The position numbers and the translations under genes were made by a program. 64,000 nt of DNA from Lachnospiraceae bacterium KGMB03038 (lineage in GTDB: Bacteria; Bacillota; Clostridia; Lachnospirales; Lachnospiraceae), in contig CP041667.1 of assembly GCA_007361935.1 (NCBI GenBank), positions 1,516,501 to 1,580,500 on the forward strand. The letters run 5' to 3'. Positions 16,793-25,308 of this stretch are shown here, in pieces; the stretch's first letter is position 1; each line of letters starts with the position of its first letter. The notes beneath the pieces are model-generated. The model had not been told where the DNA came from. It saw only the letters and a program-made list of their open reading frames with translations, and did no database searches.

Positions 16793-18103
16793 ATGCGGAT
16801 CCAGAAAGAAAAGACCTTATATGAAAAATTGACGATCCTGACGGATGCTGCCAAATACGATGTGGCCTGCACCTCCAGCGGCACTTCCAGAAAAGGAGAC
16901 GGAACAGGTATGGGAAATTGTGAGCAGGCGGGCATCTGCCACAGCTTTTCAGCAGATGGACGCTGTATTTCCCTTCTTAAGATTTTATTTACGAATGAGT
17001 GTATCTATGACTGCAAATACTGCATTAACCGCAGGACCAATGATGTGGAGCGGGTTTCTTTCACACCGGATGAAATCTGCCGGCTCACCATGGAATTCTA
17101 CCGGAGAAATTATATTGAAGGCTTATTCTTAAGTTCCGGAGTCCTGATAAGTCCTGATTATACAATGGAACTGATCTATGCCGCTTTGTATAAACTGCGG
17201 AAAGAATACCATTTCCAAGGATATATCCATGTGAAGGCAATCCCTGGAGCCAGCCAGGAGCTGATCCAGAGGACTGGGTTCCTGGCGGACCGGATGAGCG
17301 TCAATTTAGAACTGCCTACGGCGGAGGGCCTGCGGCTGCTGGCGCCCCACAAGACCAGAGAGAAGATTTTGACCCCAATGCGTCTCATTCAGGACCGCAG
17401 CCGGGAAAATAAGCAAGAACTGCAGATTTACCGCAGCGCGCCTCGGTTTGTTCCGGCGGGGCAGAGCACTCAGATGATCATCGGGGCTACACCGGAGACG
17501 GATTATCAGATCATCCAGGTGGCGGAGAGCCTTTATAAGAAATTTGAATTAAAGCGGGTTTTTTACTCCGCCTTTATCCATGTCAATGAGGATAAAGACC
17601 TTCCCGCCAGGACAGATGGAGGCCCTCCTCTCCTGAGGGAGCACAGGCTGTATCAGGCGGATTGGCTGCTGCGTTATTATCATTTTCAGGCGGAAGAACT
17701 GCTCTCGGAAGAGACCCCTAATTTCAACGTCCTGTTTGATCCAAAGTGCAACTGGGCCTTAAAGCATTTGGACTGTTTCCCGGTGGAAGTCAACCGGGCG
17801 GATTACCGGACGCTGCTGCGGGTCCCAGGCATCGGATATAAGTCGGCCCAGCGCATTGTGAAAGCAAGGCGGCTTGGGAATTTGGATTTCCCGGATATTA
17901 AGAAGATGGGAGTTGTGTTGAAAAGAGCGCAGTATTTCATTACCTGCGCAGGCCGGATGCTTTATCCGGTGAAGATGGAAGAGGACAGCATCACTCGGAA
18001 TCTCCTTTCGGCAGGAGAAAAACTTCCCAGAGAAGTGAGGGAAATGGGGTACCGGCAGCTTTCGCTTTTTGACGATGTACGGTTTTTGGGAGGAATTTCA
18101 TGA
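16793..18103 (+). CDS. Radical SAM protein of the putative DNA modification/repair family (UDG-linked type)
   Basis: 436 residues. The radical SAM cysteines are C70-x3-C74-x2-C77 (NECIYDCKYCINRR). An N-terminal segment also has Cys43, Cys49 and Cys58. A helix-hairpin-helix, VPGIGYKSAQRIVKARR, lies near residues 343-360 and suggests DNA contact. The layout matches the family annotated as radical SAM protein linked to uracil-DNA glycosylase-like domains, which travels with the next gene's family. The reaction is unknown. Two LexA boxes at its promoter support a damage-response role. I chose ATG 16793, after GGAAGGGGAAGAG, over an in-frame TTG at 16757. Its stop overlaps the next start as ATGA. 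Confidence 0.85.
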   Translation: MRIQKEKTLYEKLTILTDAAKYDVACTSSGTSRKGDGTGMGNCEQAGICHSFSADGRCISLLKILFTNECIYDCKYCINRRTNDVERVSFTPDEICRLTMEFYRRNYIEGLFLSSGVLISPDYTMELIYAALYKLRKEYHFQGYIHVKAIPGASQELIQRTGFLADRMSVNLELPTAEGLRLLAPHKTREKILTPMRLIQDRSRENKQELQIYRSAPRFVPAGQSTQMIIGATPETDYQIIQVAESLYKKFELKRVFYSAFIHVNEDKDLPARTDGGPPLLREHRLYQADWLLRYYHFQAEELLSEETPNFNVLFDPKCNWALKHLDCFPVEVNRADYRTLLRVPGIGYKSAQRIVKARRLGNLDFPDIKKMGVVLKRAQYFITCAGRMLYPVKMEEDSITRNLLSAGEKLPREVREMGYRQLSLFDDVRFLGGIS

Positions 18104-18870
18104 AGACGGTTTATATATGTACAGACACGGTAACGGGTATTTTTTCCGCTGTCTACGATGCCTGGAATCCCGCAAGAAAGGGACAGGAATGTGGGATTGC
18201 GCTGAATGGGCAGGTGGAAGCCTGTCTGTTTTGCGAATATACAGAGGTAGAGGAGACCGCTCATAAGGCGGAAGCCGTGGCCAGATTGATCCGATGCCAT
18301 CTGGGAAGTACCGCTTATCAGGAGATTTCCCAGGCGGTCCTGTCCTATGACGGGCGGAAAGGAGACGCGATCCTCCAGACTATGCTGGAGGCAAGGAAGC
18401 TTCCAGACAGCGGCAGGATCATGGAGCATTTGAGCAATCCATGGGTAGGACAGGTTTTTGAGATGAGCCGTCAGGTGGGATGCGAAGCCCATCATCTGAA
18501 GGGGTTTCTCCGGTTCCGTGAGTTGGATAACGGGATTCTTTACGGGGAGATCGCGCCCAGATCACAAGTGCTGTCCTGCCTGGCGCCTCATTTTGCCGAC
18601 CGGCTTCCAAAAGAGAACTGGATGATCCGCGATCTGAATTATCAGATGCTGGCTGTTCATGAAGCGGGAAAGCAATGGGTGCTGGTATGGGATCAGGAAA
18701 TGGAAGAGGAGAAACTGAGCGTTCTGTCCGGAGAGGAGGAGAAATACGCCAGACTGTGGAAGGATTTTTGTCAGGCAATTTCTATTGCTTCCAGAGAGAA
18801 TCCCAAGTGCCAGCTTCATAATCTGCCTCTAAGGTTCCGGCCCTATATGACAGAGTTTGAAAGGCGGTGA
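18100..18870 (+). CDS. DUF4130-type putative DNA metabolism protein, partner of the radical SAM protein
   Basis: 256 residues, starting in an ATGA overlap with the radical SAM gene, so the two are translationally coupled. Recognisable family traits are the opening VYICTDTVTGIFSAVYDAW and the middle motif VGCEAHHLKGFLRFRELDNGILYGEI, followed by a HFADRLPKENWMIRD segment. In many genomes this domain is fused to a uracil-DNA glycosylase-like domain; here it stands alone. The reaction is not established. Both the constant pairing with the radical SAM protein and SOS control here point to repair of a damaged base. Confidence 0.82.
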   Translation: MKTVYICTDTVTGIFSAVYDAWNPARKGQECGIALNGQVEACLFCEYTEVEETAHKAEAVARLIRCHLGSTAYQEISQAVLSYDGRKGDAILQTMLEARKLPDSGRIMEHLSNPWVGQVFEMSRQVGCEAHHLKGFLRFRELDNGILYGEIAPRSQVLSCLAPHFADRLPKENWMIRDLNYQMLAVHEAGKQWVLVWDQEMEEEKLSVLSGEEEKYARLWKDFCQAISIASRENPKCQLHNLPLRFRPYMTEFERR

Positions 18871-18881
18871 CGGAAGGTTTC

Positions 18882-18910
18882 TTGTGCCTTTTGGCGTCCG
18901 GGTGTATAAT
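18882..18910 (+). promoter_or_regulatory. Secondary promoter for the nuclease-helicase gene
   Basis: TTGTGC (18882-18887), a 17-base spacer and TATAAT (18905-18910). The -35 box lies 11 bases after the stop of the preceding gene. It would give the helicase a LexA-independent basal supply, and it argues against the upstream ATG 18919, which would fall at the transcript's first bases. Confidence 0.55.
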
Positions 18911-18987
18911 GTGGTATCATGATCTGCAGAACGAAGGAGCGGAAGAGACGGAGCCGCAGAAACCGCGGGGAGAGGAAAACGATAGAC

Positions 18988-21360
18988 ATGGAACAGCCAC
19001 ATGTAAGAATATCCGTGCGCGCACTGGTAGAATTTATCCTGCGCGGCGGTGATATCGACAATCGAATGGGCGGAATGGATAAAGAGGCCATGCTGCTGGG
19101 AGCAAAGCTGCACCGAAAGATCCAAAGGAGTATGGGAGCAGGATATCACCCGGAAGTCTCTCTGCGATTTGAGGTTCCCTGTAAGGAATTTGTGCTGGAG
19201 ATCGAAGGCAGGGCAGATGGCGTATGGAAAACCCCAAAAGGAGTGGTGATCGATGAAATCAAAGGGAGCTTCAAAGAACTTTCCCTTTTGGAAGAACCGG
19301 TGGAGGTCCATTTAGCCCAGGCCCGATGTTATGCGTATATCTATGCTCAGCAGAATGGTTTGTCGGAGATCGGCGTTCAGATGACCTACTGTCATTTGGA
19401 GACTGAGGAATTGAAACGGTTTCAAAGCGTGTACGCCATACAGGAGCTGAAGACCTGGTTTTATGAGTTGGCGGGGAAGTATGAAAAATGGGCCCGGTAC
19501 CGAATTCAATGGGAGAAGAAGCGGAATCAGTCTATCCAGAAGGTGGAGTTTCCTTTCCCATACCGGGAAGGCCAGCGCAAACTGGTCGCTTCTGTTTACC
19601 GCACGATCCAGCAGAAAAAGGAATTATTCATCCAAGCGCCTACAGGAGTAGGAAAGACTATGGCTTGTGTTTTCCCGGCGGTGCGTGCAGTAGGAGAAGG
19701 GCTGGGAGAGAAGATCTTCTATCTGACGGCAAAGACCATCACCCGCACGGTGGCATGGCAGGCTTTTGAGATCTTGAAGGAACAGGCATTGCGGATGAAA
19801 GTACTGGTGCTGACTGCTAAGGAGAAGATCTGCTTTTGTGAAAAACAAGAGTGTAATCCAGAGGCATGCCCGTATGCTAAGGGACATTTTGACCGGGTCA
19901 ATGACGCGGTCTATGAGTTGTTGACTTCCTCTGATGAGATGAGTCGGGAGATTGTAGAAGAGCAGGCAAGGAAATGGAAAGTCTGCCCGCATGAGATGAG
20001 CTTGGATGTGGCCGAGTGGGTGGATGCGGTCATTTGTGACTATAATTACGTATTTGATCCCAATGCCCATCTTCGGCGTTTCTTTGGAGATGGAATGAAA
20101 GGGGAGTATCTGTTTCTCATTGATGAGGCCCATAATCTGGTAGAGCGCGGAAGGGAGATGTACAGCGCCGGGATTTACAAGGAAGATGTGCTGAAGATCA
20201 AACGGACGGTGAAAGAAGAAGACGGGAAACTGGCGAAAAGACTGGAAGACTGCAACCGTCAGATGCTGTCTCTTAAACGGGAGTGCGAGGGATGTCAGAT
20301 CCTGGAAAGCGTATCTTCCCTGTATCTTAAGCTTTTGAATCTGACAGGAGAACTGGAGAGATATTTGGAGGAACACAAAAAGCCAGATGAGAAAAGAGAA
20401 GAAGTGCTGGAATTTTATTTTGAGGTGTGCCGGTTCATCAACACTTATGACCGGCTGGACGAAAACTATCTGATCTATTCTGAACTGGAAGAATCGGGAA
20501 GATTTCTGATAAGACTTTTCTGCGTCAATCCTTCCAGAAATCTGCAGAGTTTCTTGGAAAAGGGAAGCAGCGCGGTCTTTTTTTCCGCCACTCTGCTTCC
20601 AATCCGTTATTATAAGAACCTTTTGAGTACAGAAGAAGAGGTGTACGCCATCTATGCAGAGTCTCCCTTTGATCCGGCGAATCGACTGCTGCTTTTGGGG
20701 AAAGACGTCAGCACCAGATATACCCGCAGAGGAGAAGGGATGTATCGCAGATATGCCAGATATCTTCTGGCCGCGGCGGAAGGAAAGCAGGGAAATTATA
20801 TCGCGTTCTTCCCTTCCTACCGGTTTATGGAAGCGGTCTATGAGGAATTTCAGAAACTTTTGGAAGAATTAAGAGAGGGCGGAACAGGAGAGCGCCAGAT
20901 TGACTGCGTGATGCAGTCGCAGCATATGACCGAAGAAGCCAGGGAGATCTTCCTGGAGAATTTTGAGGAAGAACGGGACAGGAGTCTGATGGGATTCTGT
21001 GTGATGGGAGGCATCTTCGCGGAAGGCATCGATCTTACAGAAGACCGATTGATCGGGGCGGTCATTGTAGGAACGGGACTGCCCCAAGTCTGCCGAGAGA
21101 GAGAACTTTTGAAAACTTACTTTGAGGGAAAAGGGCAGAGAGGGTTCGATTATGCTTATCTGTATCCGGGAATGAACAAGGTGCTCCAGTCCGCGGGCAG
21201 AGTGATCCGTACCGACGAAGACCGGGGAGTGATCCTGCTTTTGGACGACCGGTTTGGAGATGCGAGATATCAGGAGACCTTTCCGAGAGAGTGGGAGAAG
21301 ATTGTTCCCTGCAGTCTGTCCGGCGTGAAAGAGAAGTTAAGAGAGTTTTGGGAGACTTGA
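18988..21360 (+). CDS. PD-(D/E)xK nuclease fused to an XPD/DinG-type iron-sulfur helicase
   Basis: 790 residues from ATG 18988. The N-terminal domain (residues 1-150) carries a RecB-like nuclease core: Asp77 in GRADGVW, E90-I-K92, and Q111-x3-Y115 (QARCYAY). The helicase follows: Walker A APTGVGKT at 217-224, a cysteine patch (Cys282, 284, 289, 294, 333) expected to hold [4Fe-4S], the DEAH box at 379-382, and motif VI QSAGRVIRTDEDRG near residue 733. XPD/DinG helicases unwind 5' to 3'. ATG 18919 is rejected because it lacks a ribosome site and sits at a probable transcription start. It is the third gene of the LexA-controlled operon. Confidence 0.88.
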   Translation: MEQPHVRISVRALVEFILRGGDIDNRMGGMDKEAMLLGAKLHRKIQRSMGAGYHPEVSLRFEVPCKEFVLEIEGRADGVWKTPKGVVIDEIKGSFKELSLLEEPVEVHLAQARCYAYIYAQQNGLSEIGVQMTYCHLETEELKRFQSVYAIQELKTWFYELAGKYEKWARYRIQWEKKRNQSIQKVEFPFPYREGQRKLVASVYRTIQQKKELFIQAPTGVGKTMACVFPAVRAVGEGLGEKIFYLTAKTITRTVAWQAFEILKEQALRMKVLVLTAKEKICFCEKQECNPEACPYAKGHFDRVNDAVYELLTSSDEMSREIVEEQARKWKVCPHEMSLDVAEWVDAVICDYNYVFDPNAHLRRFFGDGMKGEYLFLIDEAHNLVERGREMYSAGIYKEDVLKIKRTVKEEDGKLAKRLEDCNRQMLSLKRECEGCQILESVSSLYLKLLNLTGELERYLEEHKKPDEKREEVLEFYFEVCRFINTYDRLDENYLIYSELEESGRFLIRLFCVNPSRNLQSFLEKGSSAVFFSATLLPIRYYKNLLSTEEEVYAIYAESPFDPANRLLLLGKDVSTRYTRRGEGMYRRYARYLLAAAEGKQGNYIAFFPSYRFMEAVYEEFQKLLEELREGGTGERQIDCVMQSQHMTEEAREIFLENFEEERDRSLMGFCVMGGIFAEGIDLTEDRLIGAVIVGTGLPQVCRERELLKTYFEGKGQRGFDYAYLYPGMNKVLQSAGRVIRTDEDRGVILLLDDRFGDARYQETFPREWEKIVPCSLSGVKEKLREFWET

Positions 21361-21397
21361 TCCTGTGCGTGGATCTGGATTTTGAACGGTATATAGA

Positions 21398-21428
21398 AAA
21401 GCGGAGCCCGTTGGTCAGGCTCCGCTTT
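21398..21428. terminator. Bidirectional terminator between convergent operons
   Basis: AAAGCGGAGCC (21398-21408) pairs with GGCTCCGCTTT (21418-21428). On the minus strand the stem runs into TTTTCTATAT, on the plus strand into GGTCTTTCT, so it works best for the ABC operon and less well for the helicase. Confidence 0.75.
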
Positions 21429-21435
21429 GGTCTTT

Positions 21436-22263
21436 CTAGGAAAGATTTATTTTCCGGCTGAAGATTTTCCAAGTGATAAGATATAGGATGATCCCTGTAA
21501 TGACCGACCATACGACTGAAAATTGAATTGTTTTCCCCAGGTATTCGCCCAGATACATAGAAGAAGAGCCGTCTGAAGGCACCAGTGCCTGGGAAGATAA
21601 TCCAATGACCAGCATGATGGCATAGGAGATCATGGAAAATATCGTGGAAATGGCAAAATAGCACGCCACTGCCCCGATTACACGGTGACTGGAAAAAAGC
21701 TGTCCCAGGACAACAGACGCATAGATCATGGCTACCGAAGAAAAGCCTGAGAGAAGACTCAAGATCAGCAGGAAACCAACGATAGCCGGAACAGAAGGAA
21801 GGGTGTAAGATCCTGTAAATCCCATGGCTTCCATTACAGCCTCCTTATTATCCTGGAAAAGCTCCATTACATTTGGCGGAAACGCCACAATGTAGATGGA
21901 AAGAAGCAAAAGAGCCATATCCACGGCGGTCCAGATACCGCCGGAAATGGTTTTGGCCAGAAGAAGGATTCCCCGGCTCACCGGCAGGGTGTTGGTCAGA
22001 TATCCTTCATCTGAGAAAAGATTCTTGTAAAACCGGACCGCAACGATGATGGAGGTGGCAAAGCTTGCCCCCATTACGATCAAGGAATAAAGAAGGATGG
22101 TAAGAGCCATAAGGATATTGGAACTGTCTTCTACATCCTCTAATTGAATCTGGCCAGTCATAAATATCCGCATCAGAAAAGCGGAAAGCAGCAAGAAAGC
22201 ATGGACCAGAATCAGCACCTTGCTTGTGGATTTTAAGTCATATTTGATCAGTTTCCCTAACAT
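21436..22263 (-). CDS. ABC-2 type membrane permease subunit
   Basis: 275 residues with about six hydrophobic segments (for example near residues 15-33, 55-75 and 100-125) and no ATP-binding motifs. It is the last gene of a GntR-ATPase-permease operon on the minus strand, and its start overlaps the ATPase stop by 7 bases. Such YtrB/YtrC-like or antibiotic-sensing exporters are often induced by cell-wall stress. The substrate cannot be told. Confidence 0.8.
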   Translation of the reverse strand: MLGKLIKYDLKSTSKVLILVHAFLLLSAFLMRIFMTGQIQLEDVEDSSNILMALTILLYSLIVMGASFATSIIVAVRFYKNLFSDEGYLTNTLPVSRGILLLAKTISGGIWTAVDMALLLLSIYIVAFPPNVMELFQDNKEAVMEAMGFTGSYTLPSVPAIVGFLLILSLLSGFSSVAMIYASVVLGQLFSSHRVIGAVACYFAISTIFSMISYAIMLVIGLSSQALVPSDGSSSMYLGEYLGKTIQFSVVWSVITGIILYLITWKIFSRKINLS

Positions 22264-22958
22264 CTGAACACCTCCCGGAACATTGCATCTACCGATTTTC
22301 CCTGCTCGGTGCGGATCTCGTCTACTTCCGCGTTGAGCACGATCTGTCCCTGCCGGATGAAGAGAACCCGGTCCAGAATGTTTTCTACATCGTAAATGAG
22401 ATGGGTAGAGAGAAGGACGGTTGCTTCATCGTTGTAATTTGCAAGGATCGTACGCAGAATATAATCTCTGGCGGCAGGGTCTACTCCGCCGATGGGTTCA
22501 TCCAGGATGTAAAGCTTGGCGTCCCGACTCATGACCAACACAAGCTGTACCTTCTCCCGGCTTCCTTTGGAGAGGGTCTTCAGACGGACATTTGGTTCGA
22601 TTCCCAGATCTTTTAACATCGCATTGGCCCGGTCGGTAGAAAAATCCTCATAAAAATCCGCAAAAAGTCGAATGATCTCCTGGATTTTCATAGAATCATC
22701 CAGATACGTACGTTCTGGAAGATAGGAAACGATCTTTTTTGTCTCCGTACCGGGTTCCTTTCCATCGATCAAGATCCTTCCGCTGGTAGGCGCCAAAAGG
22801 TCGTTGATCATCTTGATCAAAGTTGTTTTTCCGCTTCCGTTTGGCCCCAGAAGTCCTACGATCTGCCCCCGCTCAAGAGTCAGATTCAGATTGTTCAGGG
22901 CATAATATGAACTATGATACTGTTTGGAAAGCCCCTGACATTCTAAAATCGGATTCAT
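22257..22958 (-). CDS. ABC transporter ATPase (YtrB-like)
   Basis: 233 residues. Walker A GPNGSGKT is near residues 38-45, the signature is degenerate (LSKGSREK instead of LSGGQ), Walker B is KLYILDEP and the H-loop is STHLIYD. The changed signature is common in ABC-2 exporters of the YtrB/CcmA type. It starts 1 base after the GntR regulator and overlaps the permease, so all three are one transcript under the 23352-23373 operator. Confidence 0.9.
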   Translation of the reverse strand: MNPILECQGLSKQYHSSYYALNNLNLTLERGQIVGLLGPNGSGKTTLIKMINDLLAPTSGRILIDGKEPGTETKKIVSYLPERTYLDDSMKIQEIIRLFADFYEDFSTDRANAMLKDLGIEPNVRLKTLSKGSREKVQLVLVMSRDAKLYILDEPIGGVDPAARDYILRTILANYNDEATVLLSTHLIYDVENILDRVLFIRQGQIVLNAEVDEIRTEQGKSVDAMFREVFRC

Positions 22959-22959
22959 G

Positions 22960-23328
22960 TTATTGTTCCTCCTTTATTGCTTCCTGGATCAGCGCAAGAG
23001 TTTCCTCCTTTGGGAAACCAAGCTGTCTCATTTTCTCAAAAAAATCACGGACATGTTCCTGCGCAAGCCGGTTTTTTAATTCCTTTAGCATATGTTTATC
23101 CTCCGTAATAAATCTCCCGCTGGTCCGCTGTGAATATACAAGACCGCTCCGTTCCAGCTCGGAGAGCGCTTTCTGCATGGTGTTGGGATTGACAGCGGCG
23201 TCAAGAGCCAGTTCCCGTACGGACGGCAGCCGGTCTCCGGGTTTATATGCACCGGAGATGATATCCTGTTGGATCCTTTCCATAAGCTGCAGATAGATCG
23301 GTCGGTCGTTTGATAAATCCCATGGCAT
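22960..23328 (-). CDS. GntR-family regulator, YtrA subfamily
   Basis: 122 residues. A winged helix (PIYLQLMERIQQDIISGAYK, LPSVRELALDAAVNPNTMQK) is followed by a short 50-residue helical tail, which is the YtrA type and not the long ligand-binding GntR type. I chose ATG at 23328-23326, with ribosome site GAGGTGA just upstream, over a TTG at 23373 that would fall within the operator. YtrA regulators repress their own ABC operon until cell-wall-acting compounds appear. The perfect inverted repeat at 23352-23373 is the likely binding site. Confidence 0.9.
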   Translation of the reverse strand: MPWDLSNDRPIYLQLMERIQQDIISGAYKPGDRLPSVRELALDAAVNPNTMQKALSELERSGLVYSQRTSGRFITEDKHMLKELKNRLAQEHVRDFFEKMRQLGFPKEETLALIQEAIKEEQ

Positions 23329-23351
23329 CGATTTCACCTCGCTTCCGGGTT

Positions 23352-23373
23352 TTGTATTATCTATATAATACAA
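23352..23373. promoter_or_regulatory. Operator of the YtrA-like regulator (9-4-9 perfect inverted repeat)
   Basis: TTGTATTAT and ATAATACAA face each other across CTAT. The site lies 23 bases before the regulator's start codon and overlaps the -10 region of its promoter, as expected for auto-repression. Confidence 0.75.
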
Positions 23374-23398
23374 TAATACGTTAAAATAAGAATGTCAA
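23370..23398 (-). promoter_or_regulatory. Promoter of the GntR-ABC operon
   Basis: Read on the minus strand: a consensus TTGACA (23398-23393), 17 bases, then TATTGT (23375-23370). The -10 box overlaps the end of the inverted-repeat operator. Confidence 0.65.
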
Positions 23399-23514
23399 GA
23401 GAAATCAGAAAGATGTATATAGAGTCCTAACATGGATTTTATCAGATTCCTGTAGAAAAGAATAGAAGATATCTGTTATACTGGATGGAAGACGGTAGGA
23501 GAAGGAGAAAAGCA

Positions 23515-24333
23515 GTGCTTCAGGAAAAGAAATATTTTTTGTTTGATATAGACGGCACTTTGGCGGTGGATGATACTTTGTTTGACGGAAGCAGAGAATT
23601 GATCGAGTATATCAATGCGGTCGGAGGCAAGTCTTTTTATATTACCAACAATTCTATGAAAAGCAGAAAAGATTATGTGAAGAAATTTGCCAGGTGGGGG
23701 ATCGAGACAGAGGAGAGCCAGTTTATGACGGCATCTTATGCCGCGTGCCGATATCTGGCCCAGAATTACCAAGGGAAGAAGCTTTTCGTTTTGGGAACGC
23801 CTTCTTTTGTGGAGGAAGTAAAAAGCTTTGGCTTGAAAGTGACTGATCAGGCGGAAGAGGATGTGGCCTGTGTGGTAGTGGGTTTTGACAGTACGCTGGA
23901 TTATCCAAAGGTGGAGAAGGCCTGCCAGCTTTTGTTCCGGCCGGAAGTAGACTACATCGGGACCAATCCGGACCTGCGCTGTCCCACTGCTTATGGTTTT
24001 ATGCCGGACTGCGGCGGAATCTGTCAGATGCTGAATGTGACCACAGACCGGGAGCCTTTATATATTGGGAAGCCTAATAAAGAAATTGTTTTTATGTGCA
24101 TGGAACAAGTGGGGGCGGATAAGCGGGAAATATTGGTTGCGGGAGACCGTCTGTATACGGATATTGCCTGTGGGATCAACGCTGGAGTGGAGACTGCTCT
24201 GGTATATACAGGAGAGGCAAAAGCAGAAGATCTTGCCAAGACTTCCTATCAGCCCGACTATATTTACCGGAACATTCGGGAATTATATGAAGCTTTTCGC
24301 GCGGAACTTGAGAATTCTAAGGCGAGGGAATGA
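23515..24333 (+). CDS. HAD-superfamily phosphatase, NagD/AraL type
   Basis: 272 residues. HAD motif I FDIDGTLAVDD is near residues 10-20, motif II FYITNNS near 45, and motif IV GDRLYTDIACG near residue 219. The NagD-type cap sits between motifs II and III. These enzymes remove phosphate from sugar phosphates, nucleotides or pyridoxal phosphate. I chose GTG 23515, 6 bases after AGGAGAAGGAG, over ATG 23485, which lies upstream of that ribosome site. The next gene starts 11 bases after the stop. Confidence 0.85.
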   Translation: MLQEKKYFLFDIDGTLAVDDTLFDGSRELIEYINAVGGKSFYITNNSMKSRKDYVKKFARWGIETEESQFMTASYAACRYLAQNYQGKKLFVLGTPSFVEEVKSFGLKVTDQAEEDVACVVVGFDSTLDYPKVEKACQLLFRPEVDYIGTNPDLRCPTAYGFMPDCGGICQMLNVTTDREPLYIGKPNKEIVFMCMEQVGADKREILVAGDRLYTDIACGINAGVETALVYTGEAKAEDLAKTSYQPDYIYRNIRELYEAFRAELENSKARE

Positions 24334-24344
24334 AGGAGGAATAC

Positions 24345-25271
24345 ATGAAACGGTTTAAAATATTGGCGGGGAGCTTAGCTTTGCTGGCCTTTTTTGAGAA
24401 TCTCCGGGAACTTCATGGATTTCAGGTCACAGAGTACGCGATTGCCTCAGAAAAGCTGGCGGATCTGAAGGAAGAAGCAAAGATTTTGTTTTTAAGCGAT
24501 CTGCACAATCATAGATATGGAAAGGAAAATGAATGGCTGCTGGCGGCAGTCAGAAAGACAGCGCCAGATCTGATCTTGATCGGCGGGGATATGCTGGTAG
24601 GGAAAAATGGACATCCTGTTGGACCTGCTCTGGAATTTGTGAAAAAACTTCCTTCCATTGCCCCGGTCTATTATGCCAATGGGAATCATGAACAGCGGAT
24701 GAAGGAGCATCCAGACAGGTATGAGGAATCTTATTTTGAGTATAAGGAAGCGTTAGAAGATGCCGGGGCAGTATTTCTGGAGAATCAGACGGTGGAGTGC
24801 CCTTTGAAAGGAGCCGGCCTTCGCCTTACGGGATTGGAAATCCCGATGGACGGCTATACACGTTTTCATAAGAGGGAATTGGAACAAAGCGAGATCAAAG
24901 AGCGGATCGGAGCCTGTGACACAAAAGAATTTTCTATCCTGCTGGCCCATAATCCATCTTATATAGAGGAATATGCGCGGTGGGGAGCGGATCTTATCTT
25001 GTCCGGGCATTTTCACGGAGGACTGGTGCGGCTGCCAGGAATCGGCGCGGTACTGTCCCCCAGCTTTCAATTATTCCCTCCGTATTCCGGCGGCAGATAT
25101 CGGGAAGGAAATCAGGAGATCATTGTGAGCAGGGGCCTAGGAACCCATACGTTTCACATTCGTTTGGGCAATCCGGCGGAAGCTGTTTTGCTCCGGCTGA
25201 GAGGAACATCCCGGGATTGTGACGGGAAAGCTTCCGGGAATACTTGTGCAAAAGGAGAAAATCCTGTATAA
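24345..25271 (+). CDS. Metallophosphoesterase with N-terminal membrane anchor
   Basis: 308 residues. A short hydrophobic stretch at residues 4-17 probably anchors it, and the calcineurin-like domain lies outside or on the membrane face. Metal motifs are FLSDLHNH near residue 49, IGGDML near 82, YANGNHEQ near 111 and LSGHFHGG near 222. It resembles the YkuE/YaeI family of membrane-bound phosphoesterases linked to lipid or cell-wall metabolism. I chose ATG 24345, with AAGGAGG 5 bases before it, over ATG 24330. The start of the following operon's promoter lies inside its last codons. Confidence 0.85.
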   Translation: MKRFKILAGSLALLAFFENLRELHGFQVTEYAIASEKLADLKEEAKILFLSDLHNHRYGKENEWLLAAVRKTAPDLILIGGDMLVGKNGHPVGPALEFVKKLPSIAPVYYANGNHEQRMKEHPDRYEESYFEYKEALEDAGAVFLENQTVECPLKGAGLRLTGLEIPMDGYTRFHKRELEQSEIKERIGACDTKEFSILLAHNPSYIEEYARWGADLILSGHFHGGLVRLPGIGAVLSPSFQLFPPYSGGRYREGNQEIIVSRGLGTHTFHIRLGNPAEAVLLRLRGTSRDCDGKASGNTCAKGENPV

Positions 25272-25272
25272 T
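25244..25272 (+). promoter_or_regulatory. Promoter of scpA-scpB
   Basis: TTGTGC (25244-25249), 17 bases, TATAAT (25267-25272). It is embedded in the end of the phosphoesterase gene and ends at its stop codon. Confidence 0.55.
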
Positions 25273-25308
25273 AATAAAGTTGCCATTAGGAAAGTATGAG
25301 GAAGACAG

